64,000 nucleotides of DNA from Channallabes apus (GCA_030522415.1 CM060112.1:11261501-11325500), one strand, 5' to 3'. Numbered from the stretch's first letter, positions 20,551 to 33,875 are shown. Numbers and translations: made by a program. Notes: a model not told the origin generated them from the sequence alone.

Positions 20551-21164
20551 TAGTCGCTTTATTAAGAACACATGTACATCATGTGGCAGAGACGCGATGC
20601 ATATAATCAGGTTACGAGCCTCAGTTAGCATCGACATCAAGCATCAGAATAAGATACAATTTAAAATCTCAGTCAACTTGACCATGTCTTAGCCAGACAG
20701 GCTGAGAAATTGGGCAGATTGGGAAAATGACACCAGGTCTTTTTGTAGTATAGTAGTAGTACTGCAGCCTCATGTTCTTGTTCTTGGCTGAGAGGAGCAG
20801 AGCCTGATTCTACTGTTAGACATGTTGTGCATGAAACTGTTTTTTACCTCCCTACTTACCATGGTAAGTAGAAAATAGCTTCTTTAAACTGCTTATTTAT
20901 TTTATTTTATTTTATTTATTTTTTGCACAATTCTGTATAAAATCTGGAGAATGTTGAAACAAAGAATTCCAGGAATTGTCAATTTCCCGAAATATTCTGG
21001 TACCAAGAAATCATGCCATGGTCACTGTCACAAAGACGATGATTTCCCATATTCTGATATTTGTTGTGAAAATAACTGAAGTACTTCATCTGTATCTGTA
21101 TAAGCAGTGACCAGTAAATACATAATCTATACATATTATAATAAAAATAATAATATTATAGTCG
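20551..21164. other. Intergenic, nothing recognised
   Basis: AT-rich; a TTTTA-type run near 20899-20925. No gene seen. Confidence 0.5.
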
Positions 21165-21440
21165 ATGAGGCGGCACAGTGGCGTAGAGGTTCGCTCTCTC
21201 GCTCTGCACCTCCAGGGTCTGGGTGCGATTCCTGCCTTGGGTCTGTGTGCATGGAGTTTGCATGTTCTCGCTGTTCTTGGTGAGTTTCCTCCAGGTACTC
21301 CAGTTTCCTTCCACAGTCCAAAGACATGCAGATTAGACTAACTGGCGTTCCCAAATTGCCCATAGTGTGTGAGAGTTATGTATAAGTATGTGTGTGTGAA
21401 CACAGGATAAAGCAGGTATAGACAATGTGTGAGTGAGTGA
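21165..21440 (+). mobile_element. Mermaid-like SINE
   Basis: Head GGCGGCACAGTGGCGTAGAGG, B-box-like GGGTGCGATTCC, body GTGTGCATGGAGTTTGCATG and a GAGT tetranucleotide tail at about 21428-21451. The B box is mutated, so transcription is unlikely. Confidence 0.85.
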
Positions 21441-21703
21441 GTGAGTGAGTGTTGTTGATGATACTAATCTTTTTTCCCCGAAAACAGAAACAGATAAAAT
21501 AGGTGGAAGAACTGGAAAAACCCCGTCCGGTACGTCAGATCTAGCAGATATCATTTGCTGCCAAGTATAAAAATAACAAACATGTGTAGTCAATACTTGA
21601 CCTGCTGTTTAAAATAGTGAAGGAGAAACACGATTTGAATGAGATGTACTTATGAGTGAAGGCTATTATAGTATTGTCATTTGCATATAAAATACAGCGG
21701 GTA

Positions 21704-21708
<5 letters not shown>

Positions 21709-21745
<37 letters not shown>
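21709..21745. repeat. (GA)n microsatellite
   Basis: Uninterrupted AG/GA dinucleotides. Confidence 0.95.
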
Positions 21746-21749
<4 letters not shown>

Positions 21750-22228
21750 TGTAAGTTATCAGGATGGTGCAGTAGTGCAGCGGTTCTTCACTGTTTCTTC
21801 TAGAAACAATCAATTTGTGTATTTCTGATGTGTATTTCTGGCGGAATCATAAAATGATAATAATTATTCTGAAAACCTTGTGTGAAATACTTGATTTGAA
21901 TTTCTGTAAACATTATCAACATCCCTAATTGCTTCCACACAAAAGTCAAGTGTATAAATTCAGTTGCCTTCTGTTGACCATGTGATACATTAAGCCTTTG
22001 TGATCTAAATTAATTGAATTGCTTCCCAGTAAACTGTAGTACATTTACACGTGAGTGCACCCTTATTTCAGCAAACATTTTAGTATATCTTCTCAAACTA
22101 AGGCACTTCACTCAAAGCGTTCACTCAAACGACAATACCATCAAAATGAAACTTTTTGTGTAGTAGTCAATGTGCAGCATGTATAACAGTTCAGATTTAC
22201 TGTCCTCTGAAAATAACTCAATATACAG
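21746..22228. other. Intergenic, nothing recognised
   Basis: AT-rich with no recognisable signal. Confidence 0.5.
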
Positions 22229-22388
22229 CCATTATTGTCAAAATAGCTGGCAACAAAACAGAGTACACCCTAAGTGATAACAGCTGTACATCTTCAAAGT
22301 CACATGTCCTATTCATCATGTTCATGTGTTCATCAGTGGCCAGGTACTGTATGTCTCGAGACCTGAACTGTATTGAGCACCTGTGGGG
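22229..22388 (+). mobile_element. Tc1-like 3' fragment (copy 2), cut by an hAT insertion
   Basis: Near-identical in stretches to 20371-20530 (GTCAAAATAGCTGGCAACAA). The frame RDLNCIEHLWG is the transposase block around the catalytic Glu. The match breaks at 22389 where an hAT-type end begins. Confidence 0.65.
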
Positions 22389-22940
22389 CAGTGGCGGCTG
22401 CTAGCTTTTGAAACGGTCGAAGCTAACTGGCTAGTTTCCCCTTCCATGAGCTACTTTAATTATATGAACGAACTAAGTTTACAATGCTGAAACAAGGAGC
22501 AAAGTCAAGAACGCTATAATATGTTTTTTTTATTATTTAAAGAATGATTTGTACAATCAAAAATGGTTTATATCACCAGCAAACAATACAGAGTGCAGCA
22601 GTTCGTCGTACCACTTCACCTGCAAATCCGCATGGGACTGAACTCGAATCTCTGTAGTGCTGATGTATACTTAAGACATGCTGTCAGTCAAAAAAGGGGT
22701 TCCGCCCTTTGTTTAAACAGCTCCTCCAATCATCATGCAGCAGCCCAGCGTCCTGGCCCGCCCACTGCTCCATTCACTCCCAGAGAAGCTGAGCTGAACT
22801 GAAGTGACGATTTTGGTGCATTTATCCAATTACCGTCAATCTTTTCTGCAGTGAAGAACGCTCCTCTGTGTTTCACCATAGAGCTCCAGTGAAGCTGGGC
22901 TTCAGGAGGAGGGTTTAACGCGCTGTGCTGCACGGAAATG
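22389..22940 (+). mobile_element. hAT-type element, related to 36844-37617, right end not found
   Basis: It begins CAGTGGCGGCTGCTAGC, an hAT-like TIR. For about 550 bp it is the reverse complement of the right part of 36844-37617. The far end is not recognisable, so this copy is truncated or longer than seen. Confidence 0.7.
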
Positions 22941-22941
22941 T

Positions 22942-23322
22942 ATGACAAGAAAATCGCGTCAAACAATGGCACAAACACAAGTGGTAAAACACCATGCGTC
23001 CAACATCCTATCCAAATTTGGTCCTAGATACGCTGGTTCGAATAACTTTGGATATCCTGTTGGTTTCACACACAAATACCTCTGTTGTGAAACTGAACCA
23101 CTCACTCATCACTCATCTTCTAGAGAAGAGAAGTGCCAGATCAAGCTGACAAGAATTCTAGCAACTCCTGTAAGTCAAGAACAAGAGTCTGATGCTACAG
23201 TGGACACAAATTCATCCAAAAATGAGACAACTGAAGGTTTGATCAAGATCATATTTTGTCTAGGTTCAGTAGCAATAGCTAGGGCAATAAAGAATTATGA
23301 TCTATGCAGAACAATTTTTTAA
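22942..23322 (+). other. Unrecognised 126-codon ORF next to the hAT end
   Basis: The ORF starts immediately after the shared hAT segment. Its text (SNILSKFGPRYAGSNNF, later EGLIKIIFCLGSVAIA) matches no family I recognise. It could be internal sequence of a longer hAT copy or chance. No splice signal or domain supports a host gene. Confidence 0.2.
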
Positions 23323-23480
23323 CCAGTAACTTTAGTACCAGGGTGTTTTATATAGTTTGAGTAAGATTATGGTTTGTTTTACAAATTAAATAACATTACC
23401 GCATTGATTGTGCATTAATGTAGTACATGCTTTTTTATACATACTTAAAACATGCATATATAATTATAATATATATATGC

Positions 23481-24735
23481 ATGTTTGTCACATGTTAATG
23501 TTTCAAAACATCAAAGAAATATAAATATTAGTCAAAGATAACACGAGTAAACACATCATGCAGTTTTTAAATGAAGGGATTTATTAATAAGGGAAAACAA
23601 AGTACATAAATCAAATATTAAAACATAACTTAACTCTGATTTATCACAACCGAGTTCAGTTTCTCTATCCACACCCAGGCCTGATTACTGCCACACCTGT
23701 TCATGATCAAGAAATCATTTAAATAGGACCTGTCTGACAAAGTGAAGTAGACCAAAAGATCATCAAAAGCTAGACATCACGTGATCCAAAAAAAATTCAA
23801 AAACAAATTAGAAAGAAAATAATTGAGATCTATCAGTCTGGAAAAGGTTATAAAGCCATTTCTAAAGTGTTGGGACTGCTGGGAAGCACAGTGAGAGCTA
23901 TTATCTACAAATGGCAAAAACATGGAACAGTGGAGAACCTTCCAAGGAGTGGCCGGCCGACCAAAATTACCCTAGGAGCGCAGTGACAACTCATCCAAGA
24001 GGTCACAGAAGACCCCACAACAACATCCAAAGAACTACAGGTCTCATATGCCTCCGTTAAGGTGAGTGTACTGTATATGACTCCACCATAAATAAAAGAC
24101 TGGGCAAAAATGGTTTGCATTGCAGAGTTCCAAGATGAAAACCACTGCTGAGCAAAAAGATCATAAAAAGAAAACATTTTGATGATCCCTAAGACTTTTG
24201 GGAAAATACTCTGACAAGACTAAAGTTGAACTTTTTGGAACGTGTGTGTCCCATCATGTGTGGCGTAAAAGTAACACAGCATATACAGCAAAATATTCTG
24301 AGAGAGAATGTCTGATCATCTATTTGTGATCTCAAGCTGGAGAGAACCTGGGTTCTGCAGCAGGACAATGATCCAAGCACACCAGCAAGTCCACTTCTGA
24401 ATGGCAGAGGAAAAACAAAATGAAGACTTTGGAGTGGCCTAGTCAAAGTCCTGACCTGAATCCAATTGAGATGCTGTGGCATGACCTTAAAAAGGCAGTT
24501 CATGCTCGAAAACCCTCCAATGTGGCCGAATTACAGTACAACAATTTTGCAAAAATGAGTGGGCCAAAATTCCTTCACAACACAGTAACAGACTCATTAC
24601 AAGTTTATTTCATTTAAAAACTGCATGATGTGTTTACTTGTGCTATCTTTAACGAATATTTAAATTTGATGTGACAAACATGGAAAAAATAAAAGAAATC
24701 AGAAAGGGGGCAAACACTTTTTCACAACACTGTAT
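23481..24735 (+). mobile_element. Degenerate Tc1-like transposon
   Basis: Inverted repeats at 23481-23574 and 24614-24691 share GTAAACACATCATGCAG and CATGTTTGTCACAT. The right end continues to GGGGGCAAACACTTTTTCAC and ACTGTA, a typical Tc1-like outer end; the outer left end is lost. Plus-strand transposase pieces remain: helix-turn-helix text from 23855 (KVLGLLGSTVRAIIYKWQ, then RSGRPTK) and the catalytic Glu block WPSQSPDLNPIEMLW (about 24430-24480). Stops and frameshifts separate them. Confidence 0.8.
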
Positions 24736-26190
24736 ATATACGTAATACTCACTAGGGTAATCAGCTGAACAGAGAACAAGTTTGAACATTTTAAATCAGA
24801 CATGATGGACGATTTTGCGTTCAACCATAGATGGATCACAAGGGATGACACAGTATGATGGCTATACGTATGTTGCTGGGTTTTTTCTTCTTCTTATAAC
24901 CCATGAAGATGCTTCCCCCATGTGATCTCCCTGGAGAAGCATTTGACAGGTAACTTCTCAACAGCCACCTACTGTTATTGCCGTTAAATTGACTCATTGA
25001 GAATTCAAACATTAGTCTCCAGGGGCGGAGGCTTCTTTGGTTGTTTGACATCTCAAGAGTGTAGTAATGAAGCCCACTTCTGGCAGGCCTTCTATTGTGT
25101 CCCATCAGACCCCTGTAACTAATCCAGAATCCAGCTGCATTTCCAATTACTCCAAGTTCTCTCAGATCATCCAGTTCCTGTGTTCTTTCCAAAACAGAAT
25201 CCCACTTCTAGAATGTACTGACAAGATGGCTTGATGTGACCTAAGAGCAATAGTACTCTATTACTATGGCTACTAAGACCCTATGGCTATTACCCTATGG
25301 CCACCTGGTGTACCTCTTTTCTGAAAATGTCTGTGATTTAATGCTGTCAGTCATACAGAATGATGACTGTCCTGTTTCACATCAGTGGCTCAGTGAAATG
25401 AAGGTTAGATAAATGAAGGGTAAACCTGCAGAATGGATATTTCCACATAAGAAATCAGTCAAAATCCAGGAATAGCCATTTATGTACATACTGTATAGTA
25501 TATTATATATACATTCATATATAATGTATTATATAAAACCATAACCACATTCTATTACTATAAAATGTCTTCTAAATGATGGACTAAGCATATTTTCCTT
25601 TCCCCATCCTCCATTCATTTGCCTTTTGCCATTCTATTATTTAAATTTTGCTGGGTTGTAAGTAGAGATAAAGAAAAATTGTTGGTTTTCACCCCAAAAA
25701 AAAAACTAAAACATACCAAGCTTTGATGGAAGGAATAAAAACTCTGTTGAGATGTGGAATATGTAGATATCTCCAGGTTAATCAGACTTATTTCCCACAC
25801 TGTGTAACAATTTTAATTTAAAATCATAAGCCGTCATAGATTACATTCTTCTTAATTATTCCACTATACACTTCCCTTGTTCTGAAAACTGGAAAAAAAA
25901 AAGGCAACCCTGTATTACCATTTCTCACAACATAAACCATCTAAGTAATTACAGGATAAATGTTACTTTAATCAAAACTAAATGGAATGGCTATGCAGTA
26001 CTGTTTCGAACACAAACATGTCTCACATAAATAAGACAACAGGAAATGTGTTTATTTCAGTAATGCATTCACAAATGGCACAATGGCGAGTCTGGTTCCA
26101 GTAATGGATACAATGTCTAAATATGATTCCTTTTGTAAAGTGATTCCAGTCGAGTAATAATTTATAAAGAAGAAGATGATACAGAGATGT
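24736..26190. other. Intergenic, nothing recognised
   Basis: No convincing gene. The 118-codon minus ORF at 24836-25192 has no recognisable domain. Confidence 0.45.
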
Positions 26191-26194
26191 TGAT

Positions 26195-26365
26195 ACAAGT
26201 CCTGGCTTCAGATCTCTGTGTGTGGAGTTTGCATGTTCTCCCCATGCTTAGTGGGCTTCCTCCCCGCTGGTATTCCTGTATTCCTTCCACAGTACAAAGA
26301 CATGCAGATTAGTGTAATTGGTGTTTCCAAAATGCCTGTAGTATGTGTGTGAGTGCATGTTTGCA
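26195..26365 (+). mobile_element. 5'-truncated Mermaid-like SINE
   Basis: Body motifs GTTTGCATGTTCTCCCC, GTGGGCTTCCTCC and CAAAGACATGCAGATTAG are present; the tRNA head is missing. Confidence 0.7.
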
Positions 26366-26516
26366 GCCATGATGTCATCACAAGTACCATCTCTAGTCAT
26401 GACATATACAATACTTTTAAATGCAGTAGAGAGTTAAAGTTGTTTGCATGTTGGAAAATATTGTGCATGTTTAGTACAGTATATGGGGGCCTACACCCAT
26501 TTTAACTCCTAAACAA

Positions 26517-26745
26517 TAATACTCAACATTATATGGCCAAAAAAATGAAAACACCTGACCATCACTACTACTATACTGTACATGTGGTTCTTTCCAAGGT
26601 TGGAAGCACCACCATGTGAATAACACAAATCTCCATAGCCATGCTCCAAAATGTACTGCAAAGCATTCCCATTCTTCTTATAACAAAAAAGAGGACTAAT
26701 GTTTAACAGACACATATGGGTGTGATGGTCAGGTATCCACCAACC
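26517..26745. mobile_element. Short Tc1-like MITE remnant
   Basis: The ATTATATGGCCAAAAAAATG left end followed by ACACCTGACCATCAC is a common fish Tc1-like terminus. A matching inverted TGTGATGGTCAGGT occurs at 26721-26735. Confidence 0.55.
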
Positions 26746-27622
26746 TGTTTTATAGACTAGACGTGCCCATGACTTTGTTTGTGTAGTATGTAATAGCACA
26801 TGCATAAGCACGTATTAAACAATGTACAGCACCACTTGTTGAATTTTGAGATGAACTAAGGATTTTTTCGAAGGTTGCTTTTTTTTTTTTAAGGATATAA
26901 GGGCATTGAAATATCCATTGAAATGTCCATTGAAATATCAAAGTAGCATATCTTCTCTTCAATGAAACAAAGCCTATATGTTACCTCAAGTTCGACCAAA
27001 TACACTTGCGTAGAACGCATAAAAATTCATTTAGTATTTTTCACGTGATGCCTGCACAAACAAACAGAAAAATAGACAGACAAAAATTCCAAAAAACATC
27101 TTGATGTCAAATAATTTTTTTTACAATTATCTTCAATGTACAGACATGCCAACTTTGCCATATCATTAGCTGTGGCTGTTTTATATTGGAATTCAATATT
27201 TGAGTGGAAAGTCTTGAAAATATTCAGACACCTTTACCATTTCTTCTTTCCTTTGAGCTTCTGCAAACCTTTTCCTCCCCGACCAGATCACAATGCATGG
27301 AAACGCCTAATGATTATTAACAATGTTGATGAGGAATGTTGTTATTGATCAGGATTTTGAGGCACTATATGGGAATGATGATATTGTTTGTAATGAGACT
27401 AATCCATCTAAGCAATTAAGAAATACTACAACTGCATGTACAGCCTACTTTGTACTGAGCGAGAAGAAAGGCCACCTTCAAAGAGTTGTAACAACTATAA
27501 TCTTTCAAGATTTCTGCACAGAACAGATTATAATAGGTTTACTAAATGCCAGGCAAAAGGGGAACATCTTGTGCTGGATAGTCTATAGTATTTCATGTAG
27601 ACCTGCAATTATTATGTACCAT
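26746..27622. other. Intergenic, nothing recognised
   Basis: A 133-codon ORF (27323-27724) runs into the solo LTR and has no domain; treated as chance. A short direct triplication of CATTGAAAT is seen near 26905-26935. Confidence 0.5.
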
Positions 27623-27627
27623 TATGG

Positions 27628-28431
27628 TGTTACGCCCCGGTCTAGGTCGGGCCGTAACAGGAGTGAAAAAAAAAGAAAGGGGGTGAGACCAAAAGTGCGT
27701 TTGCTTAGTGTTTATTTACAATAAGGTGAATGAGCAAATCCCAAAAGGGCGGCTGTAAGCTTCAGAAGCCGACAAGGCCAAAACAATAAACAAAATTACC
27801 TCTATCTAATACCAAAGTGACACAACTAACCTGCACCGAAAATAAAGAAACAGAAATACAAAGTTCTTCCCTCAACTCCCTAACTAACCACAAACCAAGA
27901 AAAACAAAGTGCAAACAAAATGGCGTCGACTCCTTACTAAGCCACTCAATAACTAATTAAATACAAATATATACAAAAGTATCTACAACCAAGCCAACAA
28001 AACAAAGAGGGCAAACACAAAAGCGTAGTCAAAACAAGCAAAATGGTCATACACGGAATAGGCAATCGAAAACCAAGCAATTATCAAAAAGGGAAAATCT
28101 AAGAGTAGTCAGAAACGAAGCAAAAGGGTCATACACAGTAACATTTAGGATCAAGCATAAGATAAGCAGTAAGCAAAAACACGGTCTGTAGCATGGTGGT
28201 CTGAAGGCCTTAAGTAGGCCTCTGGGTGTCCTGGAGAACCAATCAGCTGGGAGGAGGCGGGACCAACAAAGGACAGGCAGAGCAGCAGCCAATAGATTTC
28301 CAGGCACACTGAAGAGGGTGGAACCTGAAGCAAGGGGAGACAGACCCTATCCCACCACCAGCAGAGACATAGCAGAGACAAAGCCAGCATAACCAGACAC
28401 ACAACAAACAAATAAATCCAATATTGTAACA
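27628..28431 (-). mobile_element. Solo LTR, 804 bp
   Basis: The inverted termini TGTTAC...GTAACA are bounded by an exact 5-bp duplication TATGG (27623-27627 and 28432-28436). There are no internal retrovirus-like genes. On the minus strand a CCAATC box, a TTAAGG TATA-like box and AATAAA (near 27718) are in promoter-to-polyA order, so the LTR is probably minus-oriented. It arose by LTR-LTR recombination of a full element. Confidence 0.85.
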
Positions 28432-28549
28432 TATGGTTTTTAAAAAAAACATATAAATGTGTATTAATTTGAATCAATGTAATGTAATACTTGGCATTGT
28501 CATTATGACTTTAACATTTTTTTCATTTAACATTTAACATAAATTTTAA

Positions 28550-28890
28550 TCAGTGGTGGCACAGTGGTGTACAAGCACTGTCGCCTTGGGTTCGATTCCC
28601 GGCCAGGTCTCTGTGTGCATGGAGTTCGCATGTTCTCCCCGTGCTTGGTGGGTTCCCTCCAGGTACTCCGGTTTCCTCCCACAGTCCAAAGGCATGCAGA
28701 TTAAGCTAACTGGCGTTCCCAAATTTCCCGTAGTGTGTGAGTGTGTGTATGTGTGTGTGCCCTGCAATGGATTGGCACCCTGTCCAGGGTATATCCCGCC
28801 TCGTGCGCTAAGCCTCCTGGGATAGACTCAAGGCCCCCCGCGACCCTGAATACAGGGTGAAGCGCTATAGACGGTGAATGAGTGAATGTG
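28550..28890 (+). mobile_element. Mermaid-like SINE
   Basis: Head GTGGTGGCACAGTGGTGTAC, B box GGTTCGATTCC (28588-28599), full body through CCTGTCCAGGGTATATCCCG and tail GTGAATGAGTGAATG. About 10 bases of the normal head-to-B-box spacer are missing. Confidence 0.9.
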
Positions 28891-29563
28891 TAATTGTCAT
28901 GAATTATGCAAATATTGCTAAAGTATAAAAGTATAACGTCTCCATTATCTCAGCCCCATTGTCGCACCATACATAAATGGGAAGTGATATTTGTCCTCCA
29001 GATGTCGATCTGTCTGGTGTGTTTGTATCGTCGCTAACCATGGTGCTGATCCTGATCCAGTGGTTATTTAGGTGCTGCTGTTTTGTTACTTCTTTACCTT
29101 TATTAGTACTGTATATTTGCACAATCATACATTAGACTAGCACTGTCTCTATATTTAGTACAATTTAATCTGCCATTGTTCATGATTGTCTGGTTTAATA
29201 TCACCAGTGGAACATTTAGATTTTAGCCAATGGCGTTGTTTCCAATCTGTGGCATCAAATGCAGTTTCACCCTTCAGTTTCCTGAAGTCTAAATTGAATT
29301 ATTAAAGATCTCATTGTCTCAGCCAGATGCTCCTGTTCTGTTTGTTTTGGCCTTCTTCAGTTATCAATATTCAACCAGGCCCACTTGCCATTGAATGGAT
29401 TTTGTTTAATAGAGGACATTCTGGTCTAGGTGACTCCAGTAAAAGTAAATTATTTATGGGGTAACCAGTATGCAGTGTGTTGCAGTATTGGGGCTTTTTG
29501 CTTACTAACCCTAAGGAATTACTGTAACATGTTTGGAGGAAAGTCAGATGCCATGAAGATATC

Positions 29564-29602
<39 letters not shown>

Positions 29603-30342
29603 TTCTCTCTCTGACACACCATTTAACATGTAGACTCTCTCTATTTTTCAGCTACCTTCACCATCATCACAATAATACATCCTAATAATCAGCTCATCTA
29701 AATGCAAATCACAAGAAGAAGAAGATTCCTTTAGCATATTGAATAGAATTTCACATCACACACACACACTGTGAATACGTGTGACTATTCCTCAGGGTTT
29801 AACCGTTTAATGCACAAAACTCAAATACTAACACTTGAGCTAGTACATTTGTCTTTAACCTAAACATTTTAGAAACTGGGAGTGAAAATAAATCTCTATA
29901 ATATCTCAAGCTATAAAGGAAGAATTTGAGCAAGAAGTACTCAAAAGTTGTTAGTTTTATGTAGTGAGGTGTTAATACTGAAAGGATGATCATGAATATT
30001 CAGGCTTAGACATAACTATGGATTTACATTCTACTTAGGGAGGAAATCTGCACAGGGCAATTCTGACCTTGAACTCAAATCTGTTTCATATCCCACACCA
30101 CTGTCTGACAGACATAAAGATAATATGCTACATCAAAATAGTTATTAAATAATTATTAGAATGTTACTTAGCACCAATTTTAAATGCATCAAATGCATTA
30201 TCGATGTATGATTGATAAGTATCTTGTGGTCACATTAAACTGTCAAACAATACTAGAATTCCAAATAGTTTAATGAATTTATAGCCTCTTGCTGTATAAC
30301 AGTATCTCTGGCGTTCACCGTGCCTAATATATCGGCATACAG
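28891..30342. other. Intergenic with a (CT)n run (29568-29612)
   Basis: No gene seen. The unique-looking segment 29180-29400 could hold conserved non-coding sequence but cannot be tested here. Confidence 0.45.
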
Positions 30343-30725
30343 TATATGCTGATCAGCCATAACATTACCCAACACCGCACCCAGGTGAACTGAAGAGTCA
30401 TGGGCACCCAAGGCTCACTCATGCCCATGGGGGACCAAAGGCCACAGACAATCCAATGCAGCACAAATCACTGAAAAAAAGGAAATGCTGGCCATTGAAA
30501 GGCACCAGAGGCAAAGAGCACAAGGCCGTCGATCCTCCAAACTCCCCAGATCCCAATCCAATAAAACCTCGGGATGCGCAATGCGCTGGACAAGACGGGT
30601 CCATGGAGGCCCCACCGGCCAAGGCAGAGTCCCTCCGCAGCCACACCCAAGGGGCCAGAGCCTACCCAGTGGCACAAGGTGAATCCATAACCTTGGTAAA
30701 TTTATTGTTGTGGCTAATCGGTGTG
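30343..30725 (+). mobile_element. Decayed Tc1-like element
   Basis: The left end GCTGATCAGCCATAACATTA and the right end GTGGCTAATCGGTGTGT are a decayed inverted pair of a common fish family. Internal SPDPNPIK and CAGQDGSMEAPP text is the transposase C-terminal region after the catalytic Glu, here mutated to Lys. Confidence 0.65.
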
Positions 30726-30999
30726 TCCCTACAGTATAAAACAAAATCTGCTTCTACAGTTAGTATTTTCTATGCGTCATTAAAAAAAGGCAACCACCAA
30801 AATATGAAATGGAAGATGATGATACCACACATATTCCATTTATCTAATCATCCACCCATAAATTCATCCATCCATCTAATGATTGTCTATACCACTGTGT
30901 AGGTTCTCACAGGGTCTGGAATCTATATCAGAGAACTCAGGACTCAAGATGTGGTGGTATACACTGAATGGGGTGCCAATATATTATACCCCACCCAAT

Positions 31000-31039
31000 C
31001 ACACACACACACACACCCACACCCACACACACACACACA
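31000..31039. repeat. (CA)n microsatellite, interrupted
   Basis: AC dinucleotides with two CCC interruptions. Confidence 0.9.
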
Positions 31040-32539
31040 AAAGCATGGGGTCTATGACTTCTTTCTCCTAGACTGACAATCTTCACCTCTGTAACTCTGA
31101 ACCTCTACCAATAATTTTTATTGTGGTTTCTGAATTATTCATACAGTACAATCTCCGACAAATGTCACTGAGAATGAATAGTGCAATAATGATCCAGGGG
31201 TTTAAGGGGGTCACACGGGAAATCCAAACAAGATGCATCATTATTGTGCATTTTTCAGCACTCAGTGGTTTGCTGAGCAATTACAGAAACACGATTACAC
31301 TCTAGCACAGGACGTTTGTCATGATCAAGTCATGCTACAAAGCGATAATCAGATGGTTGGGTTGAATTATGGTAAGGATCAAGGAGAGATTATACTCTGT
31401 TTGTGTGAAATCGCTTTGAACAAACTGCTTTATAGGCAAAAGGGAGGACTGTATATCCTGTACACACATATCTCTGTTTTTGTGCATACTGTCAAGAACT
31501 CACAATTATTTCAAATGTCCTTGCCCTTTGTACTCCAAGGAAAACAACACCAACCCTGAGCTCATTCAGAGAGGCTTAATAAAGTAATAATGTCTTCAAA
31601 CTGAAATAAAGCATTGTGCCTTTTAGAAATTGTTGTGGGTGAAGGCTAATAAGGCCAGCGAGGTCTTTCTGACCCTGATTCCACAATCGAGGTACAATAA
31701 ATCATTTTACAGTGGAGAGAAATAAAGTGATTTCCTACAGCAATGGAGGCAAACAGAAAAAGAGTGAAACATCCTAATTCAGAATCATTAATGTATAAAC
31801 TGAGTAATTGCGGATGAATGGATTTGATTGTCAGTGAATGAGGAGAAGGATGCTTAAAAATAAAGTTGTCAATAATGAAGGAATACAAATTTCATGCAGG
31901 ATGGTAAAGATGGACTGAGAATCAAGAGTTGAAAATAAGGTCATTAGAGATTTGGCATAAAGAACACTCTTATGGATATGAATGTATATGAAAAACAAGA
32001 ACAACAACAGTAGCAATGACACTAATGGCTGAAGTCGGTAAGGGAAAAAAAACAGGTTTGGATTTTTAAAACCTCCTAAAATTCAGGCTAATTTTATTTC
32101 TATTGTATATCTTACAGCACATTATTCTGTAAGCTCTATTAATTATTTAATATCTACAACCTAAAACAATTAGAGAAGGTGGTACCTAAAGAAAATACAC
32201 CTGTGTAAACATGAAATGCAATACTGATCGAATAAATATGAATAAGATTGAATAATGCCTTGGTGGAGAAACTTTAAACACAAAAAAAAAACAAGACTAA
32301 GCAAAACATTGTGCAATCAAATTACATATTACACAAAATGACAGACAGCACAAATGTAGGATTTGCATGGTTTGAATGAAAGAGTTGGTTAACAGCAAGC
32401 ACTTCTTTCCCATTCATCCATCTTGGAACCTCTGTAGTCCAACTAGGGACTGAGGTGGCTAATGGTGACCATTGTACTGTATTATTCTCATTTTTACAAC
32501 CTTGGTAGGATGTCTTAGCCTCTTAGGACCTCTTATGCC
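31040..32539. other. Intergenic, nothing recognised
   Basis: No gene or complete repeat recognised. Confidence 0.5.
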
Positions 32540-32708
32540 AATTAACCTAATCTGCATGTGTTTGGACGGTTGAAGGAAACCAGTGTACAGTACGTGGATG
32601 AAACCCACCAAGCTTGGAGAGAACATGCAAACTCATGCACACAGATCCAGGGGCAGGGACCCAGACTCGGGCAGTGCATGGCGACAGTGCTAACCACTAA
32701 GCCACCAT
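32540..32708 (-). mobile_element. Mermaid-like SINE, 5' half
   Basis: On the minus strand it begins TGGTGGCTTAGTGGTTAGC and includes TGTGTGCATGAGTTTGCATG. A second minus fragment of the same SINE (32755-32850) follows directly, so two copies or a duplication are present. Confidence 0.75.
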
Positions 32709-32877
32709 GAAGTCATACTCCTTTCCCAGCATTCCACAAAAAATTTAAATTTGATATCCGCATGTCTTCGGACTGTGGGAGGAAACTGGTGTACCCAGAG
32801 TGCGGGAATTGAAGCCAGACCCTGGTGGTGCAAGGCGACCATGCGGCCATACTCCTTTCCCAGCGTAGCGTTTTTAG

Positions 32878-33875
32878 TACAGTAAAACCTCAGATTGCAA
32901 GTAATGCGGTTTGCGAGTGTTCCACAAGATGAGCAAAGATTTTGAATAAATTTTTACTTGGAAAACGAAGAAGTCTTGGTTTACGAGTACCGAGTATCAT
33001 GTATCACGCATGCGCTTCTTGTTTGCCGAGTATCACGTCATCACAACTGAGCCAATGGTTTTTCTCTCTCTTGCGCTGTGGAATTGTGGAATTGTGGAAT
33101 AGCACTCACTGCTACTGCATCCATGCACTGTTTACTATAACACTGTGACCACGTGTGTGTGTAAAACACATTTTATTTTGTGTCTGTATGCGTGTGTGTA
33201 CAGCGTGCGTGTAAAACAATAGCAAGTCTCATTAGAGAGGTTAAAGATCCATTTTCTTTCTCTGTATCAGCCTGCTCTTTGTGTCTGTGTGCGCGCACGT
33301 CATTGGACATTGTGCCACACACGCACACACACAGACCCCTCCTACTTCCGCCTTCACAGACATACGCATACGCACTCTTTCTCTCTGCTCTACACAGAAA
33401 CACTGCTCTGTCGCTATTCTTTTCAAAGGTAAAGTGCAGGTTAACTTGTTTTATTTTTACTTTACAGCAGTGATTCCATTAGGTTGTCACTCAATTGAGT
33501 GTCATTAGAGAGATTTCATGTTTCTGTTTCCGATAAAACAGAGAGAAGTGAAAAGAGTGGAGGAAGGGTTACTGTGTAAGACGAGAAGGAGGAGAGGGGA
33601 GCTTACTTTAGATTCACCGCACATACACAGCGCCTGCCCGCACAAACGGGATAAAAAAAATTAATTTTTAAGGTAAAGTGCAGGTTAATTTGTTTTATTT
33701 TTACTTTATATTTTGTGTTTATTATTTTTATGTATTTATTTTTTGGGCTGTAGAACAAATAATTCACGTTTCCATTATTTCTTATGAGACAATTCGATTT
33801 GGTTTCTGAGTGTTTTGGAATACAAGCCCGCTTCTTCTATAACGTAAAATTCTCATAATCCAAGGTTCTACTGTA
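32878..33875. mobile_element. 998-bp TIR element (TACAGTA-AACCT ends)
   Basis: The left end TACAGTAAAACCTCAGATTG and the right end, which reads TACAGTAGAACCTTGGATTA on the other strand, form decayed TIRs, possibly of the pogo/Tigger type. Internally a ~40-bp sequence beginning GGTAAAGTGCAGGTTAA occurs twice (about 33428 and 33670). The middle is CA- and CT-rich. No transposase gene was recognised. Confidence 0.75.

Noticed and set aside
27323..27724. 133-codon ORF as a gene
   Set aside because: It crosses the left border of a solo LTR and its target duplication and contains no domain.
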